A stretch of 64,000 bases of DNA, taken from assembly GCA_013399855.1 (NCBI GenBank), contig VXAY01005987.1, positions 838,208 to 902,207 of the forward strand, written 5' to 3'. How positions within the stretch are numbered: position 1 is the stretch's first letter; the number at the start of each line of letters is the position of its first letter. Source of the stretch: Oxyruncus cristatus. Lineage: Eukaryota > Chordata > Aves > Passeriformes > Cotingidae. Of the stretch, positions 10,681-24,782 are shown piece after piece. Both the position numbers and the translations under genes were made by a program. Under the pieces are notes generated by a model. The model made no database searches. It saw nothing but the letters and a program-made list of their open reading frames with translations, and was not told where the DNA came from.

Positions 10681-11405
10681 AGAACCACAGGCAGTGCTAC
10701 AGGCTGGAAAAAGAGTGGTTTAGAAGCAGCCCAGTGGAAAAGGACATGAGGGTGCTGGTTGACAGCAGCTGAACGTGAGCCAGCATGTGCCGAGGTTGTC
10801 AAGAAGGTCAATGGCATCCTGGCCTGTATCAGAAAGAGTGTGGCCAGAAGGACCAGGACAACAATTGTCCCCCTGTATTCGACACTGGTGAGGCTGCACC
10901 TTGTATACTGTGTCCAGTTTAGGACCCCTCACAATAAGAAAGAAATGAAAGTGCTGGAATCTGTCCAGAGAAGGACAGTGAAGCTGGTAAAGGGCCTGGT
11001 GGTTGTGTGAGGAACAGTTGAGGTAGTTGGAGTAGTTTAGGAGAAAAGGAGGCTCAGGGGGCATCTTATAGCTCTCTACAACTACCTGAAAGGAGGTTGT
11101 AAACAAGTGGGAGTTGGTCTCTTCTTCCAGGTAACAAGCAATAGGACCAGAGGAAATGGCCTCAAGGGCAGATTTAATTTGAATATTGGGAAAAATTTCT
11201 TCAGGGAAAGGGCTGTCAATCATTGGAAGAGGCTGCCCAGGGAAGCGGTAGAGTCACCAGCCCCTGGAGGTATTTAAAAGATACACAGATGTGGCACTTG
11301 GGGGACGTGGTTTAGTGGTGAACATGGCAGTGCTGGCTTAATGGTTGGACTCAATGATTTTAAGGGTCTTTTCCAGCCTAAACGATTCTAAGATTCTATC
11401 ATTCT
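10681..11405 (+). mobile_element. CR1 LINE, 3' end with RT C-terminus
   Basis: This is a 5'-truncated avian CR1. The frame from 10759 to 11010 reads the C-terminal part of ORF2, with family motifs [28 protein letters not shown] and [16 protein letters not shown]. It then hits a stop where the consensus continues. Decayed downstream blocks are still recognisable: CAACTACCTGAAAGGAGG, GGTCTCTTCTTCCAGGTAAC, and AATTTCTTCAGGGAAAGG, then GGCTGCCCAGGGAAGC. The element ends in the CR1 3' UTR with imperfect ATTCTA(A/T)G repeats at 11383-11405. The 167-codon minus-strand frame over it (11223-10720) is an antisense shadow. It is a dead copy with no endonuclease. Confidence 0.95.
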
Positions 11406-14400
11406 GGAGAACTTACTGTCAATCATTCTGGTTCACAGAACATGCAGAAGACAGAAATCAATTATACTCAGTTAATTGCTACTAAAGGCATAGATTCCAT
11501 GCTTCTATGCCAGTCAATTACTGTAGTCTCATACCTCCAAAAAGCTTGAAACATATAGTAATACAACAAGAAAATGTGATTTGTGGAGACTAATAACTTA
11601 ATTGTCTTGTTGCATATGTTCTTCATGAACCAGGGTGTTCACATCCTGTTACCCTTTCCAGGATATTGCTCATGGTAGAGTGATTAAACACCGAAACATA
11701 GCCAGGGCAGTGGATACTCATAAAAGACATTCTGGTCATAGCACCATAAATACTCTTCCGCAATATGACAGGGAAAACATGAATCAAAGTATAATGGTAT
11801 TTAAATTGTGCATTTCCATACCACAGGAGAATTAAAGTTAAGGGCTGTTGCAGACAATGCATAACTGTCTCCAAATAGGTGAGTAATTGTGAAGAGGTAA
11901 CTCTTCAATGACTATCCTGTTGGACTTCTTCCACTGGACACAATGGTTTCTTAGACCTGAGCAAGACCACAAACTTAAGGCATCATCAGTGTCTCGGCCA
12001 GTAAAGGCAGAGTTACGGCTCTAGTTTCAAAAGATATTTCAACACTGCCCAGAGGCCATATTTTAAAATAATTTCCTTAACAGAATCAGCTAGTTTGGGA
12101 ACAATCCAACAGCATTGCAGACAGCTTTTATCTTTCCTGCACTGACAAAGACCAAAGAATAAAATTCTTGCAGAAGGGAATAAGAGAGAGGGAAAGAGGA
12201 AAGTATCATATCTTTTAAAACCCACAGCTGAAACATACCTGATAGTTTCTTTCCTTGACAGAATGCTGAGAAAAATTACTTCTCTATAAAAATGTCAGTA
12301 TCAAATTATATATCAGAATATCATTTCCCCTCAACCATTCATACAGTTTGATACAAACACTTATACTAAGCATTGTCACTGGTTTTGGATACATTTTTAG
12401 TTTTCTTCTCCTTCCTGGAAACACTAGCACAGCAACAACCAGGTATTTTATTTCATTTCAGCTACAGGTGTGAAGATAAAATTTCTATTGGATAAGCAGT
12501 TCAAGAGTCCCAGTAATGATATATCTATTGCCATCTGAGGAGGAAATTACTGTTTAATGTTTTCATTATGGTAATAGACAGAGGTTTCAATTTGATCAAG
12601 ATTTTGTCACATTAACAAGGGACTGGGCTTACGATGCTTAAAGGACAAGTTGTGACAAGATGCAATAAAAACATTGTAATGTGACAACTAAAATGGGTGA
12701 CAGAACAGGGGGCTTAATGGTGGCAGCAACAGACAATATGATTTACAAGACATCCATTACCAGATAAAAAAGCAAAAATAATGGACAGTTATGTAAAGAA
12801 TTATCCTTCTATAGTAGAAAAAGGGGTAGGACTTTAAATTGATTGTTATTTCTACGTTAGAGTAGAAATAGTAATTTCAGTGCACCTAGAAAATACAGTA
12901 AGGACCAAGGGTTTGCCACAGGTTGCAGTGAAGACTAGAGCAGTAAAGAGATGAGAAGAGGAACAGACAGAACAAAAAAGCTCCCTTGCTCTGCCTGTCC
13001 TGGCAGGCTACATGAACGTGTGTTCATATGGCATTCATACGGGTGAGAGCACAACTCAACAGCAGCTCCCAGGACTAACAGTCAGGGTGTTCACAGGAAT
13101 GGCTGGAGATATGAGCAATGCATGGATGTGCCAAAAAGCCTTCAGAAGTCATCTGAGCATTTTCACACTTCTGCTCTGATTTATATGTGAACAGAGGCAA
13201 TGGGGAATGAAAGATGGGCAGGGGTCATTGTGGGAGTGGTGCTGTGAGCTACACTGGGGTAGCTGGTCCAAAGCTGTTGTCCTCTCAACTACAGGCAAGA
13301 TCCTCTCAGAGCCAGAACATCCGTGGACCTGGCATTTTAGGAGCAAAGATGTTACAAATAGTAGTAAAAGCAAAAATTAAGATATGCAGGTTTTCATCAC
13401 AGTAGTTCATTATAAGGATGACAAGAGGAAAAATCCACCCATTTTGACTTTGATGAATCCAAGAAACATGCCAGTAAAAAGAGGAACCTACGACTGCAAA
13501 TTTGCACCTTCATTGAGGATTATGATATCCTGTAGCTGCACAAAAGTTGCCCTACTTAGGGCTCTGTTACCATCACCATTTTCCCTTGGTAAGTATGTGT
13601 TCATTAAAGTACATAAAGAGAGAGAAAGAGTAAGATCAGCACACGCATATAATACACACAATTTTGCATGACCCACTGGTAAATCAGGCTTATGCACAGA
13701 AAGATGAACTCAACTGTCATATGCACTAGTGTAATCAAAAGAAAACAGTCACAAAACAGCTGTGCCAGCTTGAAACCCAATTATTATCTACCTGAGCATA
13801 CAATAAAGCTGTGCCAAGTTCTCAAGCCTGCAGGCTCAAAGCAGCCAAATATTTAACACTGAGCTTTTTCTCTGAAACACTGAGACAAGAGGACCAGATG
13901 TACTGCAAGCCACAGGTCTTAAAAGTGCTTCTCTTTAAGATTAACACTGTTAATTTAATTTCACTACAATATAGGTCCATATTTGCATAAAGCAGTTTTG
14001 AGGCAAAAAGATTTCGAAGATGCCAAAGCACAATGCTGTAAGGTGCTGACCTTAGCTGATGGGTTCCACAAGCTGTTTTTTGTGTATTAAATGCAGATTT
14101 TGTAGATCCAGTCTAACTATCACTTCCATTGATCACAAAGCAAGCCCTCTACCTCTAGAAGGAGAGTGATGTTTTATTAATTTAGACTCCAAAGCAGAAC
14201 CAAGTTGCTTCTCTTGGATGAGACAATCCCCCCATTATGGTGCCCTGAGTCAGAGCACCCATCCTTCTTCCTGACAGCAGAGCTTTAGGGCTGTATCAGG
14301 GACCAGCAAATCCCAATACAGGATTTCTACTGTGAAGCAGCTGGTGTTGAGCATATGATATCCACAGTACATATAGAGTGCATGGGAAGGGGACTATTTC

Positions 14401-17400
14401 TAAGTAACTCCGTGTACTGAAAACACACTGGTGGTTGGAGCATTTAGTTTCATCCTGGAGGTACATGATCCAATACTGCTCTATGAACCAAAATGTTAAT
14501 ACTGATTTCAAATGTGTATCCATAATTCAAGCTCAAATACTAATATGAACAAATGCTAAAATGGAGTTCATCGTACTTAGACAACCAACACAGGCCCCAT
14601 GATCAAAAGGCCTATCTTCTGTGCTTTACAACTACCTCACTTTTTGATGTGTGAAGCATTAGGTAATTTAATGAGAGAACAGAAGAAACTATCCATGGTT
14701 CAAACCAGTAGGTGCTCAGAGCATGCCTACATTCCAAATCCAGGCAAGGGCCATGAAAAAATATCCTTTTAATATGTCTATAGTATCCAATACACCAGAG
14801 TTGATAGCTGAAATTGCTTCTCAAGTCTAAGGACATGTGTGTTTGGAAGAGAGCAACAGCACAGAAATCAGAACTCCACAGGAAGCAACACCAGTTCCCA
14901 AGTCCGTGGTACATGTCACCTCAATCTTCAGTCACCCTGTATTTAAGTTCATTCTAATTTGCACGTGTGGATCTCTATATGGTACGAATCTATACACCAC
15001 CTGCTCTGTGACTACATGCGCAGCAAAAGACATGGGGACATATTCCCAAGCACGAATTGTCTTTTCACACCGAGATAGCAAAAAGAAGCTCTTATGCTGC
15101 CAAACTGCACCAGCCAAAACCCTGTTCCAGGAGATTTCCTGCTAGCATACATCTGCTAGTGCCAAGCCTTGGTCTCAAATTTTTTCTGCCCTGCACAGCA
15201 AGCAACATGTTTGGAAAGAACAAAGAACACACTGGTTCTCCCCTCTATGGCAGAAATTTGTTAGAAAGACCCTTCTCCAGTGACCCAGAGCTATTTGAAG
15301 AGCTAAAGTTGCAACAAATTCCCACTGTGTAAAACCTGGGTCTTTCCAGAGAAAATCTGTAATTGCAGCAGTATCCTCTGTTCAAAAGCGATAATTTTAG
15401 CCATTGCAGACACTGATCGAAGTGCCACCTGACTCTGAGGGGCAACACTTCTAACCTGAAATGCTTTCTACTGTCCTGAGGATTTCAAAGAGAGATAGAG
15501 AAATGTAGATTGGACATAGCTGTGCCAATTAAGGCGGATAAAATTTTGAGGACAAAATGAAATGCTTTGCCCTCCCATCCTTGGGCTGCAGTCTATCTTC
15601 TTCAGTACAGAGAGTCTAAAAGAATTTAGCTTTTTTATTATACATAAAATTCCACCAAATATCTTGAAAAATTGTGGGTAAAAAATGCACAATTAAATAC
15701 TGTTACTTTAATGCCATCAACAAGATGCTATTTTTGAGAGAATGTGTGACATGATGTAATTGTATGCTATGCTGAATTTTAATGCTGTTTTATAAGTTCT
15801 GCACAGATTGAAATTTCTTGGGAGTTTGAGAAAGTAAAGACAGTATTTTCAGTGAAACAGCTCAGAGAATTTTCTTTGTGACTCATGTGGGACATCTTGG
15901 CTCCAATTTTATATATAATTAGGTAGCTTTAGCTTTACCCTGCTATAATGACTAACTGCGAGAGAGAGGCGTTGAAAAAGCCTAACTTTTTCCAAGTCCA
16001 GCTGTATTGCAAGATATCCCAGAAATGGCCACGTATCTAGACCTAGTGTAACCAAGAACAGTGGAAAGTTTTGATTAACATTCTCCTAAGGGGAGTGGTA
16101 CAGAAGTGGTCTATTTAATGGAATTAACAGGCCCCAGCTGGAGCAGCACATAGACAAGTACCTGTGATCTTGTATTTTCACGCACTGTGCATGCAGTCCA
16201 GCACAAAACAGAGATGGACGACCAAAAAAAAAAGAACCCCCAAAAAACCAACGCCTTCATTCAGAACACTTCCAGAACCGTGCTGTATAAAAACTTAGAC
16301 ATTATCTTGGTGGACCATGCCCGCCTTTCATCATCAGTGGCCATAAAGAAGGAAATGCACATCCCATCATGCAATGTCCAAATCCATAGCTTGCAAGCAA
16401 CACTACTCGTAGCAGTCTCAGGGATTATTTGCCCTGACGAATTAAAATGTTACAACCAAGATCCGAGTAATGTGTATTATCTTGACAAGAGGATCTGATT
16501 ATGAAGCTGTCCTCCACAGTATATATAGTAGAGGACGGTACTCCTTCTCAGTACTGGAACTCAGCAGGCAGAATAGGTATCACACAAGGTCACTATCACT
16601 GACCCACCACTGGAGAGTGTGACGATGATTCTGGTGCCACAAAGTCACCACATCAGTAATTTCCATATAATTTCTGAGCACTTGGAGCCTTTGCAACCTC
16701 CCTAAGCCCACCATTATGGAGGTACAGCATGAGTGAACCATACTAACCCTGGAATCCAAATATCAGAGATAATGCAGGCAGAAAACATAGAAACATGGTT
16801 GTAATTGCTGAGCACAAAAATAAAGACAACCTGATTTATAAGCAAGGTCTGGCTGGCAGTTTTGTTATCCTTGTTTTCTGAACCATCTTCAGAAAATATT
16901 TTTTTTTCTTTTACTGTCTGTTTAGTGTTGGTTTTTTGGGTTTTGGTGGGGGGGGTAGGTTTTTTTGTAATCAAATCACCATTTACTGAGACATCAAAGG
17001 CAAAACAAAACAGAACTTGGGCAGAACTACATGAGGAAAAGGTATTATATTCAGGACTTGGCCAGGAATAAACCAGGCTCTAAAAATAAGCTGGACAACT
17101 AATTTCTCTGAGGCAATATAGCCTGAAGAGATTAAAAGACTGCAAGTGAAATCTCTATAAAAACAATGAAAATACGGACCATCGTTGGCATCAGTCAGGC
17201 CATCACTTGAAACACTAAATATGTAACAGGATATGAACACTGTATTCATGTTACACAGTATCAGATTGCAGTCATTATTTAGTTACTCAAATACCTGTAG
17301 TGCAGTTAGACTGTGTTTCCAATTACAACCTTAGCTATGAAACATGCATGAAATGTGTGACTCTTAGAGCATCCCATCCCTGCAATGTTTAAGGCTCAAC

Positions 17401-19706
17401 ATTGAACAGTATGCCTGCTCCAATAGAGCTGCTCTGGCCAGCAAATGAGGGAGGACTGGCCATGACAGAGAACAGATGACAAACTTTCTTCACCACCTGT
17501 ATGAGCGCAAACAATTTTAAACCATGCATTGGTAAAACCTAGGATAGCCACCTTCCTTGTGTGAATGACAAGTTAGCAGAAATTGGAAGAAGTAGATATT
17601 TCTACAAAGCAGACCCATACATGAATATGTACTGAATCATGGAGAAGATGAGGAAAAAATAAGTTTAAGTAATGATTTAAACAAAAATTTAAAAAAAAAA
17701 TCACATAGCAATAGAGACTCAGAAAAAAAAGATGGACATGAGAAAGATTTGACATGAAACAGTCAAGGTAAGAATAGTCAGCTACAGGAAAGAAGAGAGC
17801 AATCTGCAGAAACCAGACTTGCAAAAATAAAGTTCTAGGGAGGCGATCTTAAAGGATCCTGTCCCAGTTTCTAAAAGAGCCTTACAGAGAGGTGAGGATG
17901 GAATGAACAACTAGTACTTTCTAAAACAAGAAGTGCTGAAGCTTTTGCAAGGAACACATCTGTTTGCTTTCCTCATTGTGCGATTCTAAAGAGATGCCCA
18001 GTCAGCATATCGTTTTCTAGATCCTCTTCTTGAGCTAGTTACAAGAGAAGCAAGCAATGGTCACAAGTTCTCAGCTCTACAAAGAGGGTTCAAAACAAGG
18101 CAACTAATAAAGCAAGTCACTGCAGATTACCAGCTTGACACTCATCAGACCAACAACTATTTCTGCTCGAGCTTCCCTCCATTTGGTGTGGACTCAGCTT
18201 CAATTAGCCCGAAATAAAACACGGTTAAACAAAATACCGTTGTCCTGTGCTAATTATCAGCTTAGCATGCACGTTGCACTTCACGGGTTACTGCAGACCA
18301 GCTACACCAGAATAAGCTCAGCCACAATTTGAGGCATCATTCTTGCTTGGGTATTTGCAGCCAGAGACAGCACCTTGTGTGTGTTCAACCTCAGAAAGCC
18401 CAGAAGTATCTATTCAAGTTCAGTGGGATCTACAAGCAGAAGCTGACTGAACTACCAAAGTTGTACTTTTACCTTCCTACTTCCTGTGTTTCATCACTGG
18501 CACAATAATGGAGAATGTTCTGTAAAGGAAATCTCCCTGCATTTTCCTAGCAGCACACCAGATTAGTTTTCCACCATCAGCTTGTTTTTTCTCTGTCATG
18601 CTTTGCCTTGTATCCTTATGTAAAACCATGAATTTCGCTCTAGAAGATCAAAAAAATCATCTAAATGTAATCAAAGCATTCACTGCACCAAATCTAAAAA
18701 AAAAAAAAAGCTACATTGTATGTAATTATTTCAAACATCAAAAAACAAATAAAAAACTCACCTGCAAACCCAAATTGACATTCCAACAACTTACGCACCA
18801 CATCAACTTACCCTTTGGTGAAGGTGAGGTCAGCTAAGTAGCAGACAGCTCTACTGTCTAACCTACAAACCTCAATTTAAAAACCTGAGCTCTCGCATTC
18901 AGTGCAATGAAGCAGTCAGGCCTAGCAGCTACTGCCCTTCACATCGGCAGTAGCTTGCAGAACTAAATGGCATTAAAAGCTGAACAAGCAAAATCAACTT
19001 AAAATTCATAGCATTATTCTGTCAGTGAATTATCTCATTTTCAGAAGAAATATTTGAAGCCCATGGAACATATTGAAGTTTTCTGCAGATAGAATTTGAT
19101 TCCCTCCAGGATAGATAGTAACTGAGAAAGTAATCTCAAATTTTAACTTTTGAATTTAGGTAGAAGCAAGTTACTTGCTTTCTTGGTGGATCTAACGCAA
19201 AAATACACTGCATGTTTAAAGTTGACCATATGTTTAAAAATCTCATTCAGCTTCACCACTGCAGAATTAGTTTTTCCTACCTATTCTTCTAATTATTTTG
19301 CTTTTCTTTCAAAAACAAGTTTTACAAATCTAAGAAGGAAACCTTAGCATTCTGCTAGAGTCCAATCCTTCCCACTGTCTCTCCTACTCATTAGCAAGTG
19401 TTTCAGCCTGCATTATTTAATATATAGGGAAAAAATAAAGTCCTCTTTGTTAGGGCTGTAGGTCTAATTGTATCTATATGACATTTTTTCCTGCCCCTCT
19501 TCACAAGCCTGGTTTCAGTTACTTGATAGCAAACATACATACAAACACCCTGAATTAGCAGATTTCCAGATTCTGTCATTACAGTTTTAAATTACATTTT
19601 TTTTTGATGAATTCCATGACTGACAATTTACCCACAGCCTGTCTGCAAAACAGAGTCAACATAGCAATGTTATTTTATTCATATTGGCTGTGGCAAAGTA
19701 GGAATT
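11406..19706. other. Unique stretch, no supported gene
   Basis: This is 8.3 kb without a recognisable gene or repeat. Frames do not exceed about 103 codons and have no domain. A short G-rich run lies at 16935-16960. Two patches, about 16181-16500 and 18140-18340, keep more CpG than their surroundings and contain homeodomain-type AATTA motifs. I list the second separately as a possible conserved noncoding element. Confidence 0.65.
18140..18340. other. Candidate conserved noncoding element
   Basis: The texture here is unlike neutral AT-rich DNA: AATTAG at 18202-18207, CTAATTAT at 18250-18257, and several retained CpGs (at about 18168, 18211, 18222, 18239, 18272 and 18283) in a region that is otherwise CpG-poor. 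No long open frame follows from it. This is inference from composition only, because conservation cannot be judged from a single sequence. Confidence 0.18.
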
Positions 19707-19994
19707 AGCCTCTTCTCCCAGAAAACTAGTGACAGGACAAGAAGACATAACCTCAAGCAGCAGCAGGGGTGGTTCAGTTTGGACGTTAGAAAATATTTCT
19801 TCACAGAAAGGGTTGCTAAGTATTGGAATAGACTGCCCAGGGAGGTCGTGGAGTCCCTGGAGGTGTTCAAGAGGTGTTCAAGACACAATTAGACATAGCA
19901 CTCAGTGCTATGGTACAGTTGGCAAGGTGGTGATTAGTCAAAGGTTAGACCTGATGATCTGGAGGTCTTTTTTGAACTTAAATGATTCTGCAAT
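19707..19994 (+). mobile_element. CR1 LINE 3' fragment
   Basis: This 5'-truncated CR1 covers the last part of ORF2 and the 3' UTR. Diagnostic blocks in order are CTTCTCCCAGAAAACTAG, GACAGGACAAGAAGACATAA, TTTCTTCACAGAAAGGGTTG, GACTGCCCAGGGAGG, GAGTCCCTGGAGGTGTTCAA and the terminal GATGATCTGGAGGTC...AATGATTCTGCAA. The GTGTTCAAGA unit is duplicated at about 19862-19882. It is non-functional. Confidence 0.92.
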
Positions 19995-22900
19995 TGGAAT
20001 AATACAAACAGAAAATGGAGTAGTTTAGATATTCATCTGTTACTGGGATTTTTGTTGTTTTTTCTTTGTTTTTTTTTTAATAACATTATTATTGAAACAA
20101 AATAGGAACAACATTGAAAAAAATTGAGGCAATGTGATACTCAACTTAGAAAACAGTAAATTGTGATGCATTGTTGCTCAGAAGTCAGAGTGATTAAGAG
20201 GCTACTCCTGGGTGCTTTTCTACTGGCACATGTACTATTTTAACCAAGACCAAATAAAAAGTCATAAATAAATCGTTTTGATACAACTTATCCTGTGGAA
20301 GCACTGTAAAATAATGCAAAGTGTTGTTAGGATAATTTGAAATTAAATCAGATGGTACAAGAAACCTGTTAATAGGGAATATATGCATGGGGAGAATAGA
20401 TGCATGCCTGTGTACAAATTATTCCCAGCAAGATACTTTCAGCTCAAACAAATACTGAACTAAGTATTCTCAAGCTAGGTATTCACATCAATATACAGGT
20501 TTTCTAGCCCCAACATTATGTAGTTAATAATAAAGAAGGTCAGCACTAAACTTGAAAATGTTATTAAAGATTTGTTATTAGTGAAAACTGCTGTTCTACA
20601 AAAATTAAGTTCTCATAATGTAAATTAACAACTGAGGCTGCCAAAATCCCAGGCTGTTATCAGAGGCAAGGTAATTGCTCTTGCTGGGATCTCTCCAAAA
20701 TTAAAATATCCATACTTAAGGGCCTCTGCAAAGTATTCAAGCTCCCATTATAGTCACTTGTCAAGGCAAGGGATTCAAAGTGTCTACTTTGGGGAAAGCC
20801 AAATCACTCTCTAGCCTGTCCTGTAGCCTGTCCTGACTTGAAGCTCAGTGCAGTTCACCTAAACGTCAGTGTTACATATCATTTAAAGTGTCCAAGGGAT
20901 GGCAGATACCAAATGGAGCTGATGGAAGCCACAAGGGGTGCCTGAAGTTAGGCACAAGCAGTGCCTGTTCAGGAATTTCCTAGCTCTTCACCAATTATAG
21001 CAGGAGTTAGATACCCTATTCATGCATAAGAGCTAATGATAAATGTTTAAAATTCAGGTACCAGTCTCAAACTGCAATCAACCCTGAAATACATGAATTT
21101 GAGCCCTCATCTTCTGATGAGGAATAATAAGGAAAGACCAAGGAGGAGTGGTTGCTTGGTGCTCAAAACCAAAAAATATTCTCTCTCCTGAAGTTAACAC
21201 CCCTTCTCCCACCTTTTCTTCTGGCCAGCATCCAGAGATGTGCACCAGCTGCTAAGTAGGAGAATAATGACAAATTCAATTCAAACCCCATTGAAATGTA
21301 ATCTACTTCACATGCAAACAAGAGAAAAATAGAGCCCTAACTTCCATATATTTAAATAACAAAGGGTTAGATATTACATGCAGAAAACTATTTTTCAACT
21401 TGAAGAGTTGGAGGGTTTGAAGAGGGGAGCAGAAAACACTTTGGTAGCACGTTTATTGTTCATAAGCATGCCTAGGAGCTTTACACTTTGTAATCCAGTT
21501 GAAAAATGCTGATAAATCTTAATTAAAAGTAGCCTAGGGTATTATGATTATACAGCTCAGTGTAGTTCAAGGTTTACTTCCGAGAGATTATTTCAGCACC
21601 ACTCAAACAAAGTTTGTGCAGCTTCACCATAAAAAAACACCTTTGAACCTCCTAGCTGCAAACCCAAATTCAAGACAGAAAATATATCTGCAACCTACCA
21701 CTGACGTTGTGATCTTGTATTTAGTCCTTATCTTATTACTATGCCATATTTTATTATTAGTCTCATTTGTAGTTTCATTTAGATAGCTGATTTGTGGCTA
21801 TATCTTGTCTTTCAACAGTAATGAGATAGAGGATTTCAAATTACATTCCAAAAAGCTTTATTTCTTCATCATGCACATAATTTTTACCTCTGCTTCCTCT
21901 AATTTTTTTCAGCATTGTGGGGAAGTGAATGAGAAATTTTCCTAGGTTTTGTAGTTCATGAAATACAGGCAGTGACTGCCACTGCTCACATTCCTCCAGG
22001 AATGGCCACTGAATCTTTCCTGTGGCTTTTACCAAGGGATCTGGACAACAACTGAATATGTATTTAAAAAGTCACACATCTGAAGAGGAAAAGAAAGGTC
22101 AGGTTGCAGCTCAGGAAGGTAGTTGCTTCTGTGGATGTCACTTCTCTCTTCTTTAAAGTCTTCAGGTACCCAGGGAATCTCTTGTCCAAGAGCTTTACAG
22201 ACAAGCAGGGCTGTGGGACTGCACTGCCCCACATTCACACATCTCTCATCACATACACTTCAGGAAATTCAAGTTAATCAAAGGGATGGTACTGTCTTTC
22301 TAGAACTCTCCTGTGGGTTTCTTCTGAGAAAAGGGTGAATTTGGCAAAACAAAGACAAATCTATATAACAACAAATGAATCCCTTTTTCCTTCAGCATTC
22401 ACGTATCAAATGCCTTGACAAAGGGAAGGTAAATGCAAACGTCATTTTGAGAAAAGAAAAAGAGTAGTTCTGCATTTAATATTGCCCATATTCAAACATT
22501 CCTGATGAAAGTTTTGAGACAGAAGTTAAACATTAGCTCTAAAAACATTCTTGAAAACATAATGGGAATCACAATCAACATTACTGACAAAATAATGACA
22601 AACTTAGTAACAGCAAAATTGACAAACAGGTAATAAAAAAAATAAAAATTAAAAAAAAAATCAGCAATCCAGTCATGACTACTACAGGTTTCAAGCATGC
22701 AAAGCATAGGGATACTTTCACTTTTAAAAAATTATCAAAATAAGAAATTCTGTATGGCAACAAATTCTACACCATATTACAAAGAACAGACAAATCTCAT
22801 TTGTTTGAAATTTTACTGCTGTGTAGCTTCCATGCATCTCCCCTTGCAAATAATGAAATACCTGCTCCTTGTTTGTGTACCCCAAGGCAGAACATGAGCA

Positions 22901-24782
22901 GAGACAATAGCTAGATCCACATTATCATTCTCTACACATTGATTTGGGCAAAATAGCCCTCTCTTGGGAGCTACAAAAGGGAAGTGATGCATGCTTCCTC
23001 AGTGGCATTTGTAATTCTTGCTGATGGCAGGATGGTGGACAAACCCAGGGTGCCCACTGACAACACAGCACAGTCCTTCATTCCTAACTCATCCAATTGT
23101 CTAATCTTTAACCTCCAGCTAGTCTACCCTGTACTTTAACCTCAGACACTCCTTTTCTACTTCCAGCTCTCCAAATGCACGGAATTACTCTAAATCCTCT
23201 TAACAACAATTAAGTTCTCTCCTGCTGCCCAGGAACAAATAACAGGATAGAGGTGAGGGAGGACCAAAAGAAAGGTAGTGCTCTTGGCCTCTGTCTCTTG
23301 GTAATAAACAGGAGCAGTTACAGAGAGAGTCTCATTCAGTTAACACTGCCTGGCTTGGAAAATGCTGCAGGATGATATATTTTTAATTTTTTTCTGAACA
23401 CTAACATGATTCAGGAGCAATGGTGGAAATGGCCATTCTGATGAAACTGAAATTTCAAGGATTCCTTTTTAGCATTTTGATCAATAAATAGAGCAACAAA
23501 AATGTTTTGAGTTCTATCATTTTTTCATTCTGAAAAGCCATGCTTCATTCAAAGACATACCATTTAGAATATTACTTCTTATTACATGGAACAATTAGAA
23601 GAGCCAAAAGCCAAACACAATGTTTTGATTTCCTTAAAATACCGCTTCAATGAAGCTGCAATAATGTTTTTTGAAAAATCAGTTTTATGGACAAATTAAT
23701 GTTTGTTTTCAGCCTCACTCAAAAGAGGAAAATTCAGCATTGGCATTTCATTGAAAACAGGCATGCCAAGTTTCAACCAGCTGTAATTCTATAAGTAACT
23801 GTGAAAACAGACTCCAGAGGTTCATAATCAAATTTGAGCTATTGTTAAAAATTACACCCACACCCCAAACAACCCCCCCTCAGAATATAGCAAAAAGATA
23901 CATGACTTGACAGAAATTAAAAAAAAAAAAAAAACATTTCAGAGAGAGAACAGCTTCTCAGCAATGTTCCTATGGAAATCTAACATGGGCAAAACTACTC
24001 ACATTTCATACACTTGCTCTGAGAAATGGCAGAGTTGCCTTTCTATAATTTTCACATAATCCTCCTTCCCTCAAAGATCTTTTGAGACATATATGAGCCA
24101 TAGATGATTTCTATCCAAAACTTTAATATTCAGAAAAGTTTCAAGCAACTTAAAACATGATAATGCAATGTAACTCTCTTCTAATAGAAAGGGTTGAAAA
24201 ATAGCTATTCCAATTTATGATGCCTAAAACTATTTACATTTGTACAACATATCAATTCCTAAAAATACAATTTAAACCTTTCCAAAGATGCATGCATACC
24301 TTACCGCCCTCTAAACACTGTGTTCAAGCATTTGTTCTGAGATTTTGATTTTGCAAGGCCAAAGTCCATTATATTACAGCATAAGAGGCAATTCTAGCAG
24401 TGCACCCATATAAAAAAAAAAAAAATCGGTTCATGTTTTTTCTTTTAGTCAGTTCAGCAGTCACCTCCATTCTTAAGTGTTGAAATTGCTTGAGTGATTT
24501 TGGTTTTTTGAAGAAGATTAAATCATCTGCTGGATAGAGCCGTGAAGTTGTCTGTGAAGTACCTGTTTCATCAGCTACTAGTACATTCAAAGATTATCTG
24601 ATGAGCTGTGCTGGTTGAATGACTAGAAATCACACATACTGTGGTTTATCATCAGACAGAAAAGAAAGAAGAGAAATGTACTCATACACAACTTCCATAT
24701 ACAACTTTCATCTAGTGACTGAAAATACTCAAAAATCATACTGAAATCAAATGTAAAATCAAAGTCATTAAGTCATTAAAAT
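19995..24782. other. Unique AT-rich stretch
   Basis: No gene, RNA gene or repeat family is recognised. It contains poly(A) runs, for example near 22652 and 23920. Two adjacent minus-strand frames (22238-22029 and 22035-21841) are offset by a frame, lack any known motif, and are probably chance. Confidence 0.65.

Noticed and set aside
10720..11223. 167-codon minus-strand open frame
   Set aside because: It lies antisense across a CR1 3' fragment whose plus strand carries the recognisable RT C-terminus. It is a shadow frame.
21841..22238. Two adjacent minus-strand frames that might be one frameshifted gene
   Set aside because: They overlap by seven bases in different phases and neither matches a known protein. 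No homology supports joining them.
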